Under the pieces are notes generated by a model, which did no database searches, was not told the DNA's origin, and was given only the letters and a program-made list of their open reading frames with translations. From an uncultured Gammaproteobacteria bacterium (GTDB lineage Bacteria > Pseudomonadota > Gammaproteobacteria > Arenicellales > CAJQKF01): a DNA stretch of 54,077 nucleotides. The position numbers and the translations under genes were made by a program. Shown in pieces: positions 36,100-46,047 of the stretch; position 1 is the first letter of the stretch, and each line of letters starts with the position of its first letter. The stretch is taken from NCBI GenBank assembly GCA_905478855.1, contig CAJQKF010000051.1, positions 1 through 54,077 of the forward strand, read 5' to 3'.

Positions 36100-36545
36100 T
36101 TTTTGTAGATTAGCGGTTTAAATTTAAGTGACAGTTGAGAAGTATGCATAAGTTTGCCACTTTGTAGGTCTGTTTTATTGACAAACGGACATAAAAACCA
36201 TTGAATACGCCTAACAACATGATTTCTATACGATAGCTGTATACCGTAATGCGTAAGTTCTGCTTTTTTGAAGGCGATGGCGTGAAAATGAAGACATTTG
36301 AAACAAAGAACTCTTCGATTTATGAATGAGCGGAGGTTTTTGTGTTTTCATTGAGATTGAAATTGAGCAATAAATACTTGGTGCCCTTACCATACGGGCT
36401 GTTCTATTATAAACTGGTGGGCTATTGTTTCAATAAAAGCAAGAAAAATGCATGAGTTTCACGTGTTGTGCCGGATTGGTTTTAATGATTTTCGTTACTC
36501 TATCCAGTTTACAGCACTAACTTCCCACACTAACAGAGTCCTTCG
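36100..36545. other. 446-base interval without a recognisable gene
   Basis: No convincing coding frame was seen. It contains an imperfect 8-bp inverted repeat (36168–36175 with 36183–36190, one G·T pair) overlapping a perfect TTGACA (36178–36183). No good −10 follows at 17 bases (TTGAAT or TGAATA are the nearest), so a fimV promoter here is only possible. No remnant of asd is apparent by eye. Confidence 0.6.
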
Positions 36546-38900
36546 TTGAACACGTTAAGAATGATAAGGAAAACTATACTCATTATCGGTATTTTTCTGT
36601 CGCTTGATGCCTGGGCGGTGGGGCTAGGGAAAATGCGTGTGCAATCTGCACTTGATCAGCCGCTTAATGCTGAAATTGAATTACTGTCAACGACACCTGC
36701 AGAACTTTCCACATTGACAGTTACATTGGGAACGCGATCCGATTTTCGCCGTGCCAACGTCGATCGATCGACAGTGCTTTCGCTAATTGATTTTGAACCA
36801 TCGGTGCGTGATTCTGGTGAACCATACGTAAGGCTTACGTCATTAGAACCAATTACAGAACCGTTTTTGCATTTTTTGATATCACTTGAGTGGGCTGGCG
36901 GCAAGTTAATCCGTGAATACACCGCACTTCTTGATCCGCCATTATATGCACAGGGTCGCCCGGCCTCCGTGAGCAGTCCCCGACTTTCTGGTCAATCCAG
37001 ATCAGGGTCCTCAGTGCAGCAAGTTAGTCGGGCATCTGCTAGCGTCAGTAGGCAAGCGGCCGTTACGAGGCCTGCAAATGCAGGAGAGGTTTATGGACCG
37101 ATACAGCGTGGAGAAACAGTTTCCGGGATTGTTGGTCGATTAAATCTCTCGACAGGTGTGGATATTTTTCAAGCAATGATAGCGTTGTTACAGAAAAACC
37201 CTGATGCATTTATTCGCGGGAATATAAATCTGTTGAAGGAAGGCTTAACCCTAGTTATGCCGACCAACGCCGAAATTGCTTCAATTTCTAAAATTGCGGC
37301 GAGCGCAGAATTTAGTCAGCAATTAGACGAGTGGTTTGCTTATCGTAATCAAGTGGCCGGTGGCCAGCTTGCATCGAGTGTTCCACAAAAAACGGCACTT
37401 GATGAAGCGACTTCCACCTCCGCGACGTCAACAGATGGATCCGTTACGGATTCGGCTGGCATTTCCCAGGATGTGCTGCGAATTATTCAGTCGGATGACG
37501 AACTGAGATCTGCAAATGGAGAAGAGTTAACGGCGCTGCGGTCTCAATTAGTGGTGATGGAAGAATCTCTTCTGTCTACCGAACTAGAAAATAACGAACT
37601 CAAAGAGCGATTATCTCTTCTTGAAGATCAGATAAAAGAAACCAACAAACTTTTGAAGTTGAATAATTCAGGGCTAGCTTTGGCCGAAAACAATGCTTCT
37701 GAATCATCCAGTGCTAGTCAGGCTGGAACATCGGAGGAAGCTGCGGCTGGCGGTGGAGCCGCCGAGCCGAGCAATCGGGTCCGTCGCGCGAGTTCCGGTA
37801 ATATGTTCGATTCGTTGCTTCGGGATTTAACTCGTGGTGATATGTTGTGGAAGGTGATTCTTGGACTTGCCCTACTTATTTTGCTGATTGGCGCTATAGT
37901 TTACAACAGACGTCGTAAGTCGTATGCGGAATTTGAAGAGACCATGATGACTGGTAGTACCTACGATCTCCGGTCGCAATCGTCAACATATACGCAGATG
38001 CCGAATATGGATACCGCGCAGAATTCACAACCGTCGCACCTTGATAGTCATAGCCAGCAAACTGGTAGTTTAATGCAAACATCATTTATGACCGAAATGG
38101 GTGCCCCAGGAATGGGAACTATGCAGTCAGATGAAGTTGATCCGATTGCTGAAGCTGAGGTCTATATGGCTTATGGTCGTGATCAACAGGCTATGGAAGT
38201 TTTGCAAGAAGCGATTCGGCGCGATCCGGGCCGAAGCGAGCTGAAAATAAAGTTACTTGAGGTTTATCAAAAACGGAAAGATGTTCGGTCTTTTGAAAGT
38301 TTAGCCGAAGAACTATTTGCGATCATAGGCAAAGATGCTGATAAGTGGAGTCGTGTTGCTGATATGGGGCGTCGAGTCTCACCAAAGCACCCTCTCTTTT
38401 CGACGGCAAGTGGACTAACTAGTAATATTGGGTCGACCCGTTCCGGAGGCTCAATTGATAGAGATAGTAGCGGTCTAGATTTGATTAGTGCACCTTTTTC
38501 CAGAAGCGTCACGACGTCCGCCTCCTCGCGTCGGCCAGCGGTCGCGGCTAGTGCCGGTGGATCAATAAATTTTGATCTCGGTGATGATGGTGGATTAGGT
38601 GGTAACGCTTTCGCCGACTTAGATAGCGAGTCGGTCACCATGCCTCTTGGTGGCGGTCTAAATGTACCGTCTACTCCTGCCAATATGGGCTTTAGTGGCG
38701 GTGGCGCTGATGACAGTGGGTTGTTGGTTGATACTATAGATGATTTCAAGGACAGCGAGATAGCAACAAAGTTGGATTTGGCAAAAGCTTATATGGAAAT
38801 GGGTGATCGAGATGCAGCTCGTGGATTCCTCGACGAGGTTTTAAAAGAAGGAAATGAGTCCCAGCGTAAACAAGCATCTGAGCTTGCGGGTAATTTCTAA
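36546..38900 (+). CDS. fimV: FimV-like polar protein with LysM, membrane span and TPR tail
   Basis: A 784-residue inner-membrane protein. Residues 1–24 are a signal peptide ending DAWAVGLG. The FimV N-terminal domain follows (MRVQSALDQPLNAEIELLST). A LysM-type domain is at about 180–245 (GPIQRGETVSGIVGRLNLST). A coiled coil is at about 335–370, and a transmembrane helix at about 436–456 is followed by RRRK. The cytoplasmic part has a TPR-like block near 540–590 (AYMAYGRDQQAMEVLQEAIR is close to this) and ends with the FimV C-terminal LDLAKAYMEMGDRDAARGFL motif. FimV organises type IV pilus secretins and polar proteins. Start TTG 36546 is chosen; ATG 36561 is the alternative. Position before truA matches Pseudomonas. 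Confidence 0.93.
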   Translation: MNTLRMIRKTILIIGIFLSLDAWAVGLGKMRVQSALDQPLNAEIELLSTTPAELSTLTVTLGTRSDFRRANVDRSTVLSLIDFEPSVRDSGEPYVRLTSLEPITEPFLHFLISLEWAGGKLIREYTALLDPPLYAQGRPASVSSPRLSGQSRSGSSVQQVSRASASVSRQAAVTRPANAGEVYGPIQRGETVSGIVGRLNLSTGVDIFQAMIALLQKNPDAFIRGNINLLKEGLTLVMPTNAEIASISKIAASAEFSQQLDEWFAYRNQVAGGQLASSVPQKTALDEATSTSATSTDGSVTDSAGISQDVLRIIQSDDELRSANGEELTALRSQLVVMEESLLSTELENNELKERLSLLEDQIKETNKLLKLNNSGLALAENNASESSSASQAGTSEEAAAGGGAAEPSNRVRRASSGNMFDSLLRDLTRGDMLWKVILGLALLILLIGAIVYNRRRKSYAEFEETMMTGSTYDLRSQSSTYTQMPNMDTAQNSQPSHLDSHSQQTGSLMQTSFMTEMGAPGMGTMQSDEVDPIAEAEVYMAYGRDQQAMEVLQEAIRRDPGRSELKIKLLEVYQKRKDVRSFESLAEELFAIIGKDADKWSRVADMGRRVSPKHPLFSTASGLTSNIGSTRSGGSIDRDSSGLDLISAPFSRSVTTSASSRRPAVAASAGGSINFDLGDDGGLGGNAFADLDSESVTMPLGGGLNVPSTPANMGFSGGGADDSGLLVDTIDDFKDSEIATKLDLAKAYMEMGDRDAARGFLDEVLKEGNESQRKQASELAGNF

Positions 38901-39195
38901 AACTTTTGAACTTTTCGTGGTTATTGTTTGAAACTAAGCGACAGATCAAGGAAATTAGTGCATCCTTTTATGTTCAAAAAGCCAGCAAATTTGGGTTTTA
39001 AAAATCTGAACGACTGCTGCATACTAATTTTCTTGAATAGCGTCTTTTTGGGTGAGAAGCCTGTTTTTGGAAGTAAGTGTCAGATAACTCTGATCAATAT
39101 TACTTCTTCGGAGGTAGTGCTGGATTAGTTTGCTTGACACTGTCTTTGTCTACGCGAGATTCTTGTCTGCAGAGATATAGGAGTAAGTTTCAATA

Positions 39196-39255
39196 GACAG
39201 AGCCATGGCAAGTTCCCGTCGGGACTAGATACAACGGCCACCGTTGTTGGCTGTC
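39196..39255 (+). ncRNA. possible structured RNA element (three-way junction)
   Basis: The outer stem is GACAG (39196–39200) with CTGTC (39251–39255), extended by CC/GG after a 2-base bulge. Inside are two hairpins: AGT(T)CCC-GTC-GGGACT (39211–39226) and a perfect 7-bp stem ACAACGG (39231–39237) with CCGTTGT (39241–39247). Such nested pairing in 60 bases is unusual for intergenic sequence. It may be a leader element of the truA operon, a small RNA, or chance. It matches no RNA family I know. Confidence 0.3.
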
Positions 39256-39314
39256 ACAGAATATGCTGCAAAGAAAATTTATCCGTCTAAGGTCTCGCAT
39301 GACTTTTGAGAATT

Positions 39315-39341
39315 TAGTAAATGTCGATTTTTTACTATGAT
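39315..39341. promoter_or_regulatory. inverted repeat overlapping a −10 upstream of truA
   Basis: TAGTAAA (39315–39321) and TTTACTA (39331–39337) are perfect inverted copies with a 9-base spacer. The right arm overlaps TATGAT (39336–39341), a reasonable −10 about 70 bases before the truA start. This geometry would suit a repressor. No strong −35 is seen. Confidence 0.35.
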
Positions 39342-39411
39342 ACGAATCAATATGAATTTTATTCTAACGAGCAATAGTGGTTAGTTTTAGAAAAACTATA
39401 GCAGGATTGCT

Positions 39412-40206
39412 TTGAATTACTCGAAATGTCGTTTTGCCGCATGTGTAGAGTATGATGGTTCTCGATTTCACGGATGGCAGAGTCAAATTGGAGTGGCTAC
39501 GGTTCAAGATGCCGTAGAGAGGTCATTATCTAAAGTAGCTGGCCGGCCAGTAACTGTGATAGCGGCAGGACGAACCGACACGGGTGTCCACTCTGTCGGG
39601 CAGACGATACACTTTGACGGTCCTGCCGAACGCTCACTAGATGCTTGGTTGCGTGGCGCAAATTCAGCTATAGGCCGTGGTGTTTGTTTGCGTTGGGTAA
39701 AAGAAGTTGAGTCAGATTTTCATGCTCGTTTTGGTGCGAAAAGAAGACGTTATAGATATATTATTCTAAATCGAAAGGTTAAGCCTGCGTTACTTTCTCA
39801 TCAGGTGAGTTGGTACTATAGACCGCTAGATATTGAGTCGATGCGCCAAGCATTAAGTTTTTTATTAGGTACCCATGATTTTTCCGGTTATCGGGCATCG
39901 GCTTGCCAATCCAAGCAACCGATTAAAACACTTTATCACGCGACATTGGAAAAAGATCGCGATTGGATTTGGATCGACCTTGAAGCTGATGGTTTTTTGC
40001 ACCATATGGTACGTAACATAGTGGGCGTGCTTTTAGCTGTGGGAATGGGCCAAAAGCCTACGAACTGGAGTAAAATAATTCTGCAAGGACGTGATCGATC
40101 GGCCGCAGGAATTACCGCTCAACCCTTCGGGCTGTACCTGACTCAAGTTGATTATGACCCTCGATTTCAACTGCCTCAAGCGTGTGATAAACCATCGTTT
40201 TGGTAG
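39412..40206 (+). CDS. truA: tRNA pseudouridine(38-40) synthase TruA (TTG start)
   Basis: A 264-residue pseudouridine synthase acting on the anticodon arm. The catalytic Asp56 is in AAGRTDTGVHSVGQ. RYRYIILNR and FLHHMVRNIVGVLLAVG are family landmarks. It starts at TTG 39412 with AGGA five bases upstream (39403–39406), giving MNYSKCRFAACVEYDGSRF, the normal length and start. It opens the truA–trpF–accD–folC–SPOR–cvpA–purF cluster. Confidence 0.96.
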   Translation: MNYSKCRFAACVEYDGSRFHGWQSQIGVATVQDAVERSLSKVAGRPVTVIAAGRTDTGVHSVGQTIHFDGPAERSLDAWLRGANSAIGRGVCLRWVKEVESDFHARFGAKRRRYRYIILNRKVKPALLSHQVSWYYRPLDIESMRQALSFLLGTHDFSGYRASACQSKQPIKTLYHATLEKDRDWIWIDLEADGFLHHMVRNIVGVLLAVGMGQKPTNWSKIILQGRDRSAAGITAQPFGLYLTQVDYDPRFQLPQACDKPSFW

Positions 40207-40221
40207 GATAAAATTAACTCT

Positions 40222-40866
40222 ATGGATTACTATATGCAAACACGTGTGAAGATGTGTGGTTTTACTCAAGCAGATGATGTGGCGTTCGCTGTTCGTGCGG
40301 GAGTCAACGCTATTGGGGTTATTGCATACGAGCCTAGCCCTCGTTGTGCTCAGATGGAACAGGCTGCAAAGATCCGTGCGGTTGTGCCGCCGTTCGTCTC
40401 TCTGGTTTTGGTAACCGTTGATATGGATGCTAAGCAACATCGAAAATGGATACAGGCTTTACAGCCAGACTGTTTACAATTTCACGGCAGAGAATCTGAA
40501 CAAGATTGTTTGTCATTCGCTCTTCCCTATATAAAGTCACTGCGGATGCGCGATGATATTGATTTAGACGCTAACATTACTGCATATCGTTCGGCTGGGG
40601 CAATTTTGTTGGATACCTATGTGTCAGGAACAGTTGGCGGTACAGGTGAGATGTTTGACTGGACTCGAGCTGCTAATTTTGACGATAAACCTATTATCCT
40701 TGCAGGTGGACTTGATTCGGGGAATGTGTCAAATGCGATTGAGATTGCGAAACCTTATGCCGTAGATATTAGCAGTAGTCTTGAGAAAGAACCCGGAAAG
40801 AAAGATCATCGTAAAGTTTTGGAGTTTATGTCGCGTGTATGTGATACAAATTGCACGAATGTATAA
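40222..40866 (+). CDS. trpF: phosphoribosylanthranilate isomerase
   Basis: A 214-residue TIM-barrel enzyme of tryptophan synthesis. The N-terminal TRVKMCGFTQADDV contains the catalytic Cys. LQFHGRESEQDC, LLDTYVSGTVGGTGEMFDW (catalytic Asp), ILAGGLDSGNVSNAI and AVDISSSLEKEPGKKDH complete the phosphate site. An in-frame ATG at 40234 (MQTRVKMCGF) matches the usual family start and has GGA seven bases upstream, so the true start may be there. trpF sits beside truA and accD as in Pseudomonas, away from the trp genes. Confidence 0.95.
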   Translation: MDYYMQTRVKMCGFTQADDVAFAVRAGVNAIGVIAYEPSPRCAQMEQAAKIRAVVPPFVSLVLVTVDMDAKQHRKWIQALQPDCLQFHGRESEQDCLSFALPYIKSLRMRDDIDLDANITAYRSAGAILLDTYVSGTVGGTGEMFDWTRAANFDDKPIILAGGLDSGNVSNAIEIAKPYAVDISSSLEKEPGKKDHRKVLEFMSRVCDTNCTNV

Positions 40867-40908
40867 AGTTTTACTGACCTATGTTGCTTCAGCCAGTATA
40901 ATTAAACC

Positions 40909-41820
40909 ATGAATTGGTTCGAACGATTATTCCCACCGAAAATTAATGTCAGCAGCCGGCTGTCCGGTAAGCGTGGCGTGCCTGAGGGGGTATGGATTAA
41001 ATGCGCATCCTGTCAGGCAACCGTTTATGGCGCGGAGCTTGAAAGAAATATACAGGTTTGCCCCAAATGTGGCTTCCATATGCGCATCGGAGCAAGAGAC
41101 CGGTTGCTTGCACTACTCGATGATGGGAGCCAAGAAGAAATTGCGGCTAATCTCAGACCAGTAGATATTTTGAAGTTCCGTGATAGTAAGCGATATAAAG
41201 ACCGAATTGTCGATGCTGAAAAATCTAGTGGTGAGAGAGAAGCACTGGTTGTTTTAAAAGGCACCCTAAAACACTCTACGGTTGTGACTTCGGCCTTTGA
41301 GTTTCGCTATATGGGCGGGTCTATGGGATCTGTCGTTGGTGAGAAATTCGCACGTGGCGTGGACATTGCACGAGAACTAAAATCGCCCTTTATATGTTTT
41401 AGTGCCAGCGGCGGTGCACGCATGCAAGAAGCTTTATTTTCTCTCATGCAGATGGCTAAAACGTCAGCCGCGTTAAATCGACTTCATGAAGATGGATTGC
41501 CGTATGTGTCGGTTTTAACCGATCCCACAATGGGTGGGGTGTCAGCAAGTTTTGCGATGCTGGGTGATATAATTATTGCCGAACCGGGTGCTTTGGTTGG
41601 TTTTGCAGGGCCCCGAGTAATCGAGCAGACGGTTCGGCAGACCCTACCGGACGGGTTTCAGCGTTCCGAGTTCCTGCTCGAGCATGGTGCTATAGATATG
41701 ATTGTTGGGCGTTTGGAAATGCGCGATACCCTCGCATCTTTGCTGGGTTCGTTAGGTTTTCGTGGATCGTTGATTCCAACGTTAAGTGATTTGCTCCCGG
41801 AAGACGCAACCAAATCTTAA
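40909..41820 (+). CDS. accD: acetyl-CoA carboxylase carboxyltransferase subunit beta
   Basis: A 303-residue subunit that transfers the carboxyl from biotin to acetyl-CoA with AccA. The zinc finger [16 protein letters not shown] … VCPKCG lies at about 32–54. [40 protein letters not shown] and [16 protein letters not shown] form the crotonase-like core. Normal length. It is followed by folC after 90 bases. Confidence 0.96.
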   Translation: MNWFERLFPPKINVSSRLSGKRGVPEGVWIKCASCQATVYGAELERNIQVCPKCGFHMRIGARDRLLALLDDGSQEEIAANLRPVDILKFRDSKRYKDRIVDAEKSSGEREALVVLKGTLKHSTVVTSAFEFRYMGGSMGSVVGEKFARGVDIARELKSPFICFSASGGARMQEALFSLMQMAKTSAALNRLHEDGLPYVSVLTDPTMGGVSASFAMLGDIIIAEPGALVGFAGPRVIEQTVRQTLPDGFQRSEFLLEHGAIDMIVGRLEMRDTLASLLGSLGFRGSLIPTLSDLLPEDATKS

Positions 41821-41910
41821 TCGTGGTCCATTTTCAAAAATTTGCTCCGATAGAGCACGACTTTCCTGAATTTTCCCAATGGCGCTTTTGGTGGTGAATC
41901 TTTACGTATT

Positions 41911-43212
41911 ATGAGTATGTTTGATTCTAATTCTATTCATTATTGGCTGGAATACATCCAAGGGATCCATTTTCGAAGTATCGATCTAACCTTAGATCGG
42001 GTAAAAGCTGTCGCGGGAAATCTTAATTTCAGCGATAGTTTTATTACTATTGCTGTTGCTGGGACTAACGGTAAAGGCTCGAGTGTCGCCTATCTGGAAT
42101 CAATTTATCGTTATGCGGGCTATAAAACGGCTGTCTACACTTCCCCGCATCTGGTTGAATATAACGAACGTATTCGCATTAATAATGTACCTGTGGAGGA
42201 TCAAGCACTTATAGATGCTTTTCGTAATGTTGAATCTGCAAGACAAACAACACCTTTGACTTATTTTGAATTTGGCACATTGGCCGCCATGTGTGTGTTT
42301 GAACAATCCAAGCCGGATGTTTGTATCCTGGAAGTTGGGATGGGCGGAAGACTGGATGCCGTGAATATTTTTAAACATGATATTTCTTTAATAACGGAAA
42401 TTAGTTTAGATCATCAGGCGTGGCTTGGCTCGACCGTGGCGGAGATTGCAATAGAAAAGGCTGGCATTATGCATGCCGGGTGGCCTACTGTTGGTTCGGG
42501 ACTCAGACCACCAGCCTATCTTGAGTCACATGCCAAGGAAATCGGCTGTAATCGATACCAACTGGGTGAACATTATGGCTACGAAATTATAAATGGGCGC
42601 TGGAACTGGATTCCTCTGTGCGATTGGAAAACTCCAGTTTTTCGCTTAGATGGGTTAAGAATTCCTGACGGCGGAGTTCATCAATTGCAGAATGCGGCGG
42701 GAGCGATTGCCGTTGCTCAAAAATTACAGCCTGAATTGCCGGTAAGAGCTAAGGAAATTGAGACGGGTCTACGCAAACGCACCTTACCAGCTCGTTGTCA
42801 GGTTATTGATCATGTGCCCACAATAATTCTGGACGTATCCCATAATATTGATGGTTTACGGGCGTTAAATAGTTTTTTACAGCAATTTTCTTCTGAAAAA
42901 CGTCTTATTGCGGTGTTTTCGATGCTGGCTGATAAGGACTGTGCAGATGCTATTCGGGAAGTTTATTCTTCCATCAAACACTGGGTAGTCACATCTGTGG
43001 ATAGTGAGCGTAGTCAGACTACAGATAGCTTGTGTTCAGTTTTAGAATCAATAGGTACAGCGCCAATTATCAAGTCTGAAAACCCAGAAAGCGCCGTTTC
43101 AACCGCGATCGAAATGGCGAATGCAGACGATTGTGTTGTCGTTTTTGGTTCCTTTTACTTAGTCGGTGATATAATGAAATTTCTGAATCTTCACCCGTAT
43201 CCATCAAATTGA
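41911..43212 (+). CDS. folC: bifunctional folylpolyglutamate/dihydrofolate synthase
   Basis: A 433-residue Mur-ligase-family enzyme adding glutamate to dihydropteroate and folates. The P-loop is VAGTNGKGSSVAYLE, then YTSPHLVEYNERIRIN, ILEVGMGGRLDAVN and ISLDHQAWLGSTVAEIA. The C-terminal glutamate-binding domain has LDVSHNIDGLRAL. It sits between accD and the SPOR-domain gene as in Pseudomonas. Confidence 0.96.
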   Translation: MSMFDSNSIHYWLEYIQGIHFRSIDLTLDRVKAVAGNLNFSDSFITIAVAGTNGKGSSVAYLESIYRYAGYKTAVYTSPHLVEYNERIRINNVPVEDQALIDAFRNVESARQTTPLTYFEFGTLAAMCVFEQSKPDVCILEVGMGGRLDAVNIFKHDISLITEISLDHQAWLGSTVAEIAIEKAGIMHAGWPTVGSGLRPPAYLESHAKEIGCNRYQLGEHYGYEIINGRWNWIPLCDWKTPVFRLDGLRIPDGGVHQLQNAAGAIAVAQKLQPELPVRAKEIETGLRKRTLPARCQVIDHVPTIILDVSHNIDGLRALNSFLQQFSSEKRLIAVFSMLADKDCADAIREVYSSIKHWVVTSVDSERSQTTDSLCSVLESIGTAPIIKSENPESAVSTAIEMANADDCVVVFGSFYLVGDIMKFLNLHPYPSN

Positions 43213-43240
43213 TGGCTCTCATTGAGGTTTTTTTAGCATT

Positions 43241-43948
43241 GTGAGCGAACAGGAATTTAACCTTAAGAATCGCATCACTGGGGCGGTCATCTTGGTGGTC
43301 GTGTCAGCGCTTCTTGTTTCTTTTTTAATCCAAGAGAAGAATACTACATCCCACCTGTCTACTCCGGTTTCATCCGAATTTGCGTCGAAAATAATAGGTA
43401 GTAACGATGTAAGTCGTGTTGATGAATTTTTATCCGAAAACCTGAATGCAGAAAATGACATTGAGACAATCACCGAGAATATACAGACCCCGTTAGACGC
43501 GAATGGCTCTGCAACGCTGTCTAGTCATGGTGAATTTACATCGGTAACGAATGCTGGTTTGTTGCAACCACGTAAACCGCTAGAGCTTGTGTTGGAGCGA
43601 AATACACGAATAGAACGTTCTTCGATTGGCAGCACTAAATTTGCAGAGCTAGATTCTAAATCTGCGAGCGTGATAGAGAAACAACGAAACTTACCTGCCC
43701 AGAATGGGGCGAGGTGGATACTACGAGTCGGGGCATTCAAACGCAAGAATAACGCTGATCGTGTGGTAGGACAACTAACCGAAGCGGGTTATAAAACGGG
43801 TCAATCCAACATTACGGGACCTTCTGGCCAAGTAATTATTCGCGTATGGGCAGGGCCTTTTTCTAATCAGAAAGAAGCACTTCGAGCAAAAGGTAGCATA
43901 AATAAGCAACTCGGTCTTAATGGTTTCGTTAGTAAGCTGCAATCATGA
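43241..43948 (+). CDS. dedD: SPOR-domain protein (DedD-like)
   Basis: A 235-residue bitopic protein. A short cytoplasmic N-terminus (MSEQEFNLKNRITGA) is followed by one transmembrane helix (about 14–31), a low-complexity periplasmic linker and a C-terminal SPOR domain (about 160–235; WILRVGAFKRKNNADRVVGQ) that binds denuded septal glycans. Such proteins localise to the division septum. It starts at GTG 43241 and its 3' end overlaps cvpA by four bases (ATGA). The symbol is by position and domain. Confidence 0.88.
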   Translation: MSEQEFNLKNRITGAVILVVVSALLVSFLIQEKNTTSHLSTPVSSEFASKIIGSNDVSRVDEFLSENLNAENDIETITENIQTPLDANGSATLSSHGEFTSVTNAGLLQPRKPLELVLERNTRIERSSIGSTKFAELDSKSASVIEKQRNLPAQNGARWILRVGAFKRKNNADRVVGQLTEAGYKTGQSNITGPSGQVIIRVWAGPFSNQKEALRAKGSINKQLGLNGFVSKLQS

Positions 43949-44487
43949 ATGAAACTCTGCTTACATCAATAGATTACGTCATAATTGCCAGTATGCTGGT
44001 ATCGGCACTGGTCGGCCTCATTCGCGGCTTGATTCGTGAATTATTAGCATTATTGTCTTGGATTGTTTCGATCTGGTTGGCTCTTCAGTATGCCGATGAT
44101 GTGTCTGTATATCTGGATGTCTACTTACAATCCCCACAGATTCAATATATGGTGGCGGTAGCAGGTATTTTCGTATTAAGTCTGTTGAGTTTATCCCTTG
44201 TAGCATTGATTTTGACGAAACTACTTGCCGCAGTGGGTATTGCGGGCACCGATCGGTCATTAGGAGCGTTATTTGGAATATTACGTGGAGCTGCTATTGT
44301 ATTGGTGGCTATATTCGTATTGCGTCTAACTCCTGCAGCAACCCAACCCTGGTACGTAAATTCATCATTGGTTCCGTATTTTGAACCAATATATACTTAT
44401 CTTGACGAGCAGGATTTTATGAAGCCGGTAAAATCATTACCGAATTCTTTAAATGCTGAAACGCTCAACTTACTTCAAGAAAATTAG
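43945..44487 (+). CDS. cvpA: CvpA family membrane protein
   Basis: A 180-residue four-span membrane protein, named for colicin V production and often upstream of purF. The conserved segments are [20 protein letters not shown] near the N-terminus, [20 protein letters not shown] and [20 protein letters not shown]. Spans lie at about 10–25, 32–48, 65–90 and 105–125. It overlaps dedD by four bases and ends two bases before purF. Confidence 0.93.
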   Translation: MNETLLTSIDYVIIASMLVSALVGLIRGLIRELLALLSWIVSIWLALQYADDVSVYLDVYLQSPQIQYMVAVAGIFVLSLLSLSLVALILTKLLAAVGIAGTDRSLGALFGILRGAAIVLVAIFVLRLTPAATQPWYVNSSLVPYFEPIYTYLDEQDFMKPVKSLPNSLNAETLNLLQEN

Positions 44488-44489
44488 TT

Positions 44490-46010
44490 ATGTGTGGAAT
44501 TGTCGGCATTATTGGTTCTGGACCGGTAAATCAGGAAATATATGAAGGTTTAACTGTCTTACAGCATCGTGGGCAAGATGCTGCTGGTATTTTGACATCT
44601 GAACAAAATCGAGTTTTTCTCCGTAAGGATAATGGTTTAGTTCGAGATGTTTTTTATCAGCGTCATATGTTGCAGTTACAAGGAAATATGGGGATTGGCC
44701 ATGTACGTTATCCTACCGCTGGTTGCGATTCTAGAGCTGAAGCACAGCCTTTTTATGTAAACTCTCCATTTGGTTTGGCTCTATCCCACAATGGAAACTT
44801 AACGAATACTGCGGAACTTGGTGAAGCACTGTTTAGAGAAGACCTGCGTCAGATTAATACGAATTCAGATTCGGAAATATTGCTGAACGTATTTGCTCAT
44901 GAGCTGTATGGTGCAATTGGTTCAAAGCGCATAAGGGCTACCCATGAAGATATTTTTCGTGCGGTAGCAGGTGTGTTTAAACGCTGCCGCGGAGCTTATG
45001 CTGTTACCGTGCTAATTGTAGGCTACGGTATAGTCGCTTTTCGTGATCCTCGTGGAATTCGACCCCTTGTATTTGGCTCGAGAATTGAAGCGAGTGGTAA
45101 AATATCACGAATGATTGCGTCTGAAAGTGTGGCGTTAGATGTGCTTGGCTTCGAGTTAGAGCGGGATGTTAAACCTGGTGAGGCTGTTATTTTTGATTTG
45201 GACGGTAAGGTTACAGCAAAAATTTGTGCGGCGGACCCCAAATTAATGCCATGTCTTTTTGAGTATGTTTATCTAGCTAGACCCGATTCAATAATGGATG
45301 ATGTGGCTGTTTATAAAACCCGAATGAGGATGGGAGAAAAACTGGGAAAACGCTTGAAGCATAATTGGCCTGACCATGATATTGATGTAGTAATACCGGT
45401 TCCGGATACTAGTCGAACTTCTGCGTTACAAATGGCATGGGAGCTCGGTATTAAATATCGCGAAGGATTTATCAAGAATCGTTATATTGGTAGGACATTT
45501 ATTATGCCTGGGCAGGCTGAGAGGCGAAAATCTGTTCGGCAAAAGTTAAATGCGATAGATCTAGAGTTTCGCGGAAAGAATGTCTTATTGGTTGACGATT
45601 CTATTGTACGTGGTACGACATCCAAACAAATAATACAAATGGCGCGAGATGCGGGTGCGAAAAAAGTGTATTTCGCGTCTGCGGCACCTCCGGTTCGATT
45701 TCCAAATGTATATGGAATCGATATGCCAACTACGGATGAATTAATTGGGTTTGGACGCAGTGCAGATGAGATTTGTCAAGCTATTGGTGCCGATCGAGTG
45801 TTTTATCAAGATCTTCAAGATTTAGAGGACGCCGTGCGTGAGGGCAATTCCAATATTGAAGGATTTGATTCATCCTGTTTTAGTGGAGAATATGTGACGG
45901 GTGATGTAACTGAAAAGTATTTATCAGATATAGGCTCCACGCGCGGTATTCGGGCCGAGGAATTATCCGGTAACGAATTGGATTCGACCGTCATTACGGA
46001 GCTGTACTAG
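44490..46010 (+). CDS. purF: amidophosphoribosyltransferase
   Basis: A 506-residue first enzyme of purine synthesis. The N-terminal nucleophile is Cys2 ([20 protein letters not shown]) with no propeptide, as in E. coli. [19 protein letters not shown] and SHNGNLTNT form the glutaminase site. [17 protein letters not shown] is the PRPP loop. Directly coupled to cvpA. Ends the cluster at a hairpin shared with lpxH. Confidence 0.97.
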   Translation: MCGIVGIIGSGPVNQEIYEGLTVLQHRGQDAAGILTSEQNRVFLRKDNGLVRDVFYQRHMLQLQGNMGIGHVRYPTAGCDSRAEAQPFYVNSPFGLALSHNGNLTNTAELGEALFREDLRQINTNSDSEILLNVFAHELYGAIGSKRIRATHEDIFRAVAGVFKRCRGAYAVTVLIVGYGIVAFRDPRGIRPLVFGSRIEASGKISRMIASESVALDVLGFELERDVKPGEAVIFDLDGKVTAKICAADPKLMPCLFEYVYLARPDSIMDDVAVYKTRMRMGEKLGKRLKHNWPDHDIDVVIPVPDTSRTSALQMAWELGIKYREGFIKNRYIGRTFIMPGQAERRKSVRQKLNAIDLEFRGKNVLLVDDSIVRGTTSKQIIQMARDAGAKKVYFASAAPPVRFPNVYGIDMPTTDELIGFGRSADEICQAIGADRVFYQDLQDLEDAVREGNSNIEGFDSSCFSGEYVTGDVTEKYLSDIGSTRGIRAEELSGNELDSTVITELY

Positions 46011-46016
46011 TAGCAT

Positions 46017-46047
46017 AAAAGCACCTTGAGAATTACCGGGGTGCTTT
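46017..46047. terminator. terminator between convergent purF and lpxH
   Basis: AAAGCACC (46018–46025) and GGTGCTTT (46040–46047) form an 8-bp stem with a 14-base loop that contains the lpxH stop codon. On the minus strand the stem runs into TTTTATGC; on the plus strand into TTTAAA. It is likely bidirectional, stronger for lpxH. Confidence 0.65.

Larger units (their letters stand above)
38901..39411. other. 511-base interval between fimV and truA
   Basis: No convincing coding frame; a 66-codon TTG-initiated frame at 38928–39128 lacks a ribosome-binding site and recognisable features. The interval contains a compact foldable segment (39196–39255) and an inverted repeat overlapping a possible −10 (39315–39341), listed separately. 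Confidence 0.6.

Noticed and set aside
36168..36190. Imperfect inverted repeat downstream of leuB as a terminator
   Set aside because: Followed by ATAAAAACC, not a U-tract; too weak on its own, so only mentioned in the interval entry.
38928..39128. 66-codon ORF after fimV
   Set aside because: TTG start without ribosome-binding site, no recognisable motif, random-looking composition.
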